Positions 61,152-64,000 of a DNA stretch of 64,000 bases are shown here, in pieces. Source of the stretch: Rebecca billardiae RCC1528. Taxonomy: Eukaryota; Haptophyta. The position numbers and the translations under genes were made by a program. Numbering within the stretch: the stretch's first letter is position 1; every line of letters begins with the position of its first letter. The notes below the pieces were generated by a model. It was not told the DNA's origin, ran no database searches, and worked only from the letters and a program-made list of their open reading frames with translations. The stretch spans positions 620,001 to 684,000 of the forward strand of contig OZ251235.1 of NCBI GenBank assembly GCA_965240325.2, in the 5' to 3' direction.

Positions 61152-63500
61152 GTGCGCGCGAGGGCCGCCCTGTCCCATCGGCGCCCTTCGACCCGCCTCG
61201 GCGGCTCGCTCCTCCGGCGCGCGCTCCGCCGCGGCGAGCGCCGCCGCCGGCCTGCAGCGCGCGGCAGAGCGCGGCGGCGCGGCGGCGCGCGGCGGCTCGA
61301 CTTGCCCGCGGCCCAGCGCCCCCGAGGCCCGGGGCGGGCGGCCCGGCGCGCGGCGTGACGGCCGGGGGTGCGCGCGAGGGCCGCCCTGTCCCATCGGCGC
61401 CCTTTGACCCGCCTCGGCGGCTCGCTCCTTCGGCGCGCGCTCCGCCGCGCGCCGCCGGCCTGCAGCGCGCGGCAGAGCGCGGCGGCGCGGCGGCGCGCGA
61501 CTTGCCCGCTGCCCGCGGCCCAGCGCCCCCGAGGCCCGGGGCGGGCGGCCCGGCGCGCGGCGTGACGGCCGGGGGTGCGCGCGAGGGCCGCCCTGTCCCA
61601 TCGGCGCCCTTCGACCCGCCTCGGCGGCTCGCTCCTCCGGCGCGCGCTCCGTCTCGGCGAGCGCCGCCGCCGGCCTGCAGCGCGCGGCAGAGCGCGCCGG
61701 CGGCTCGACTTGCCCGCTGCCCGCGGCCCAACGCCCCCGAGGCCCGGGGCGGGCGGCCCGGCGCGCGGCGCGACGGCCGGGGGTGCGCGCGAGGGCCGCC
61801 CTGTCCCATCGGCGCCCTTTGACCCGCCTCGGCGGCTCGCTCCTTCGGCGCCCGCTCCGTCTCGGCGAGCGCCGCCGGCATGCAGCGCGCGGCAGAGCGC
61901 GCCGGCGGCTCGACTTGCCCGCGCCCGACGGCCCAACGCCCCCGGGGCCCGGGGCGGGCGGCCCGGCGCGCGGCGTGACGGCCGGGGGTGCGCGCGAGGG
62001 CCGCCCTGTCCCATCGGCGCCCTTCGACCCGCCTCGGCGGCTCGCTCCTCCGGCGCGCGCTCCGCCGCGGCGAGCGCCGCCGCCGGCCTGCAGCGCGCGG
62101 CAGAGCGCGGCGGCGCGGCGGCGCGCGGCGGCTCGACTTGCCCGCGGCCCAGCGCCCCCGAGGCCCGGGGCGGGCGGCCCGGCGCGCGGCGCGACGGCCG
62201 GGGGTGCGCGCGAGGGCCGCCCTGTCCCATCGGCGCCCTTTGACCCGCCTCGGCGGCTCGCTCCTTCGGCGCCCGCTCCGTCTCGGCGAGCGCCGCCGGC
62301 ATGCAGCGCGCGGCAGAGCGCGCCGGCGGCTCGACTTGCCCGCGCCCGACGGCCCAACGCCCCCGGGGCCCGGGGCGGGCGGCCCGGCGCGCGGCGTGAC
62401 GGCCGGGGGTGCGCGCGAGGGCCGCCCTGTCCCATCGGCGCCCTTCGACCCGCCTCGGCGGCTCGCTCCTCCGGCGCGCGCTCCGCCGCGGCGAGCGCCG
62501 CCGCCGGCCTGCAGCGCGCGGCAGAGCGCGCCGGCGGCTCGACTTGCCCGCTGCCCGCGGCCCAGCGCCCCCGAGGCCCGGGGCGGGCGGCCCGGCGCGC
62601 GGCGTGACGGCCGGGGGTGCGCGCGAGGGCCGCCCTGTCCCATCGGCGCCCTTCGACCCGCCTCGGCGGCTCGCTCCTCCGGCGCGCGCTCCGTCTCGGC
62701 GAGCGCCGCCGCCGGCCTGCAGCGCGCGGCAGAGCGCGCCGGCGGCTCGACTTGCCCGCTGCCCGCGGCCCAGCGCCCCCGAGGCCCGGGGCGGGCGGCC
62801 CGGCGCGCGGCGTGACGGCCGGGGGTGCGCGCGAGGGCCGCCCTGTCCCATCGGCGCCCTTTGACCTGCCTCGGCGGCTCGCTCCTTCGGCGCGCGCTCC
62901 GCCGCGCGCCGCCGGCCTGCAGCGCGCGGCAGAGCGCGGCGGCGCGCCGGCGGCTCGACTTGCCCGCTGCCCGCGGCCCAACGCCCCCGAGGCCCGGGGC
63001 GGGCGGCCCGGCGCGCGGCGCGACGGCCGGGGGTGCGCGCGAGGGCCGCCCTGTTCCCATCGGCGCCCTTTGACCCGCCTCGGCGGCTCGCTCCTTCGGC
63101 GCCCGCTCCGTCTCGGCGAGCGCCGCCGGCATGCAGCGCGCGGCAGAGCGCGCCGGCGGCTCGACTTGCCCGCGCCCGACGGCCCAACGCCCCCGGGGCC
63201 CGGGGCGGGCGGCCCGGCGCGCGGCGTGACGGCCGGGGGTGCGCGCGAGGGCCGCCCTGTCCCATCGGCGCCCTTCGACCCGCCTCGGCGGCTCGCTCCT
63301 CCGGCGCGCGCTCCGTCTCGGCGAGCGCCGCCGCCGGCCTGCAGCGCGCGGCAGAGCGCGCCGGCGGCTCGACTTGCCCGCTGCCCGCGGCCCAGCGCCC
63401 CCGAGGCCCGGGGCGGGCGGCCCGGCGCGCGGCGTGACGGCCGGGGGTGCGCGCGAGGGCCGCCCTGTCCCATCGGCGCCCTTTGACCTGCCTCGGCGGC
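61152..63500. repeat. duplicated satellite block, copy B
   Basis: Partner of the block at 56521-58870 with the same unit order and shared private variant. Downstream of about 63500 the two diverge in unit type. Confidence 0.85.
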
Positions 63501-64000
63501 TCGCTCCTTCGGCGCCCGCTCCGTCTCGGCGAGCGCCGCCGGCATGCAGCGCGCGGCAGAGCGCGCCGGCGGCTCGACTTGCCCGCGCCCGACGGCCCAA
63601 CGCCCCCGGGGCCCGGGGCGGGCGGCCCGGCGCGCGGCGTGACGGCCGGGGGTGCGCGCGAGGGCCGCCCTGTCCCATCGGCGCCCTTCGACCCGCCTCG
63701 GCGGCTCGCTCTTCCGGCGCGCGCTCCGCCGCGGCGAGCGCCGCCGCCGGCCTGCAGCGCGCGGCAGAGCGCGGCGGCGCGGCGGCGCGCGGCGGCTCGA
63801 CTTGCCCGCGGCCCAGCGCCCCCGAGGCCCGGGGCGGGCGGCCCGGCGCGCGGCGTGACGGCCGGGGGTGCGCGCGAGGGCCGCCCTGTCCCATCGGCGC
63901 CCTTTGACCCGCCTCGGCGGCTCGCTCCTTCGGCGCCCGCTCCGTCTCGGCGAGCGCCGCCGGCATGCAGCGCGCGGCAGAGCGCGCCGGCGGCTCGACT

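Larger units (their letters stand above)
50609..64000. repeat. satellite: about 64 tandem units of 195-216 bp with higher-order structure
   Basis: Units can be registered on GTGCGCGCGAGGGCCGCC, which recurs at 50665, 50880, 51075, 51283, 51488, 51696, 51904, 52111, 52327 and so on to 63868. Most steps are 205, 206, 207, 208, 215 or 216 bp. The array begins near 50609 and continues past the window end. Each unit is very GC-rich, carries a CTGCAG or GCATGCAG core and an internal inverted repeat, and is stop-free in several frames on both strands. Step length is often not a multiple of three, so no single protein frame is kept from unit to unit. I therefore treat it as satellite DNA (possibly intronic), not as a coding repeat. 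Confidence 0.95.

Noticed and set aside
50508-63907. Dozens of plus-strand open frames of 65-363 codons across the array
   Set aside because: All arise from the same stop-poor satellite, begin with GTG-type starts and repeat with each unit.
43915-63966. A 6683-codon minus-strand open frame joining the polycystin-like gene to the satellite
   Set aside because: Satellite unit lengths (205, 208, 215) are not multiples of three, so the frame rotates and the peptide is not a true repeat. The polycystin part was kept and the satellite part treated as non-coding.
50609-64000. CRISPR-like array
   Set aside because: Units are contiguous and homologous along their whole length; there are no unique spacers and the context is eukaryotic.

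Overview
The window reads as nuclear DNA of a photosynthetic eukaryote with a complex (red-lineage) plastid, most likely a haptophyte. The reasons are: very GC-rich coding sequence; short spliceosomal introns (90-265 bp) that restore conserved protein frames; a Mg-chelatase H subunit whose first exon encodes a signal peptide followed by a transit-like region; and domain combinations typical of algal protists. The haptophyte placement is inference; the species cannot be read from the sequence. No tRNA, rRNA, CRISPR array or prokaryotic operon was seen.

Layout. 0-5 kb: a small plastid-type membrane protein, a three-exon SRCR-like type II membrane protein and a membrane-anchored esterase. 5-12.8 kb: sparse spacer with a GC-rich tandem duplication, two low-GC islands, a small membrane protein and a TAF1A-like helical-repeat protein. 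12.8-14.2 kb: a membrane-anchored thaumatin-like protein. 17-22.1 kb: five-exon ChlH. 22.7-28.6 kb: a UPF0598 protein, a plastid ABC1-type kinase and a kynurenine-type aminotransferase. 29.7-37.6 kb: an EsV-1-7 repeat protein, an EamA/DMT transporter, a cysteine-bearing type II membrane protein, a GPDH-like protein that appears to lack its catalytic lysines, and a putative glycosyltransferase. 38-43.3 kb: two tandem signalling-type genes, an acylated HWWGE-LRR protein and a VWA-EF-hand-ubiquitin E2 fusion. 43.9-50.4 kb: the C-terminal part of a polycystin-1-like REJ/GPS protein. 50.6-64 kb: a tandem satellite of about 64 units of roughly 208 bp with higher-order structure, running off the window.

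How the genes relate. ChlH (chlorophyll branch point) and the ABC1 kinase (family linked to plastid prenyl-lipids) are probably both plastid proteins. Several genes are head to head with short gaps (8086/8197, 26702/26937, 33341/33527), suggesting shared promoters. Three of the convergent gaps contain hairpin-forming sequence. The HWWGE-LRR gene, the Ca2+-binding E2 fusion and the polycystin-like gene are adjacent and carry sensing, calcium and ubiquitin modules; a joint pathway is speculation. The most unusual items are the VWA/EF-hand/E2 fusion, the NLR-like HWWGE-LRR protein and the higher-order satellite abutting the polycystin-like gene, whose start codon is not found in the window.
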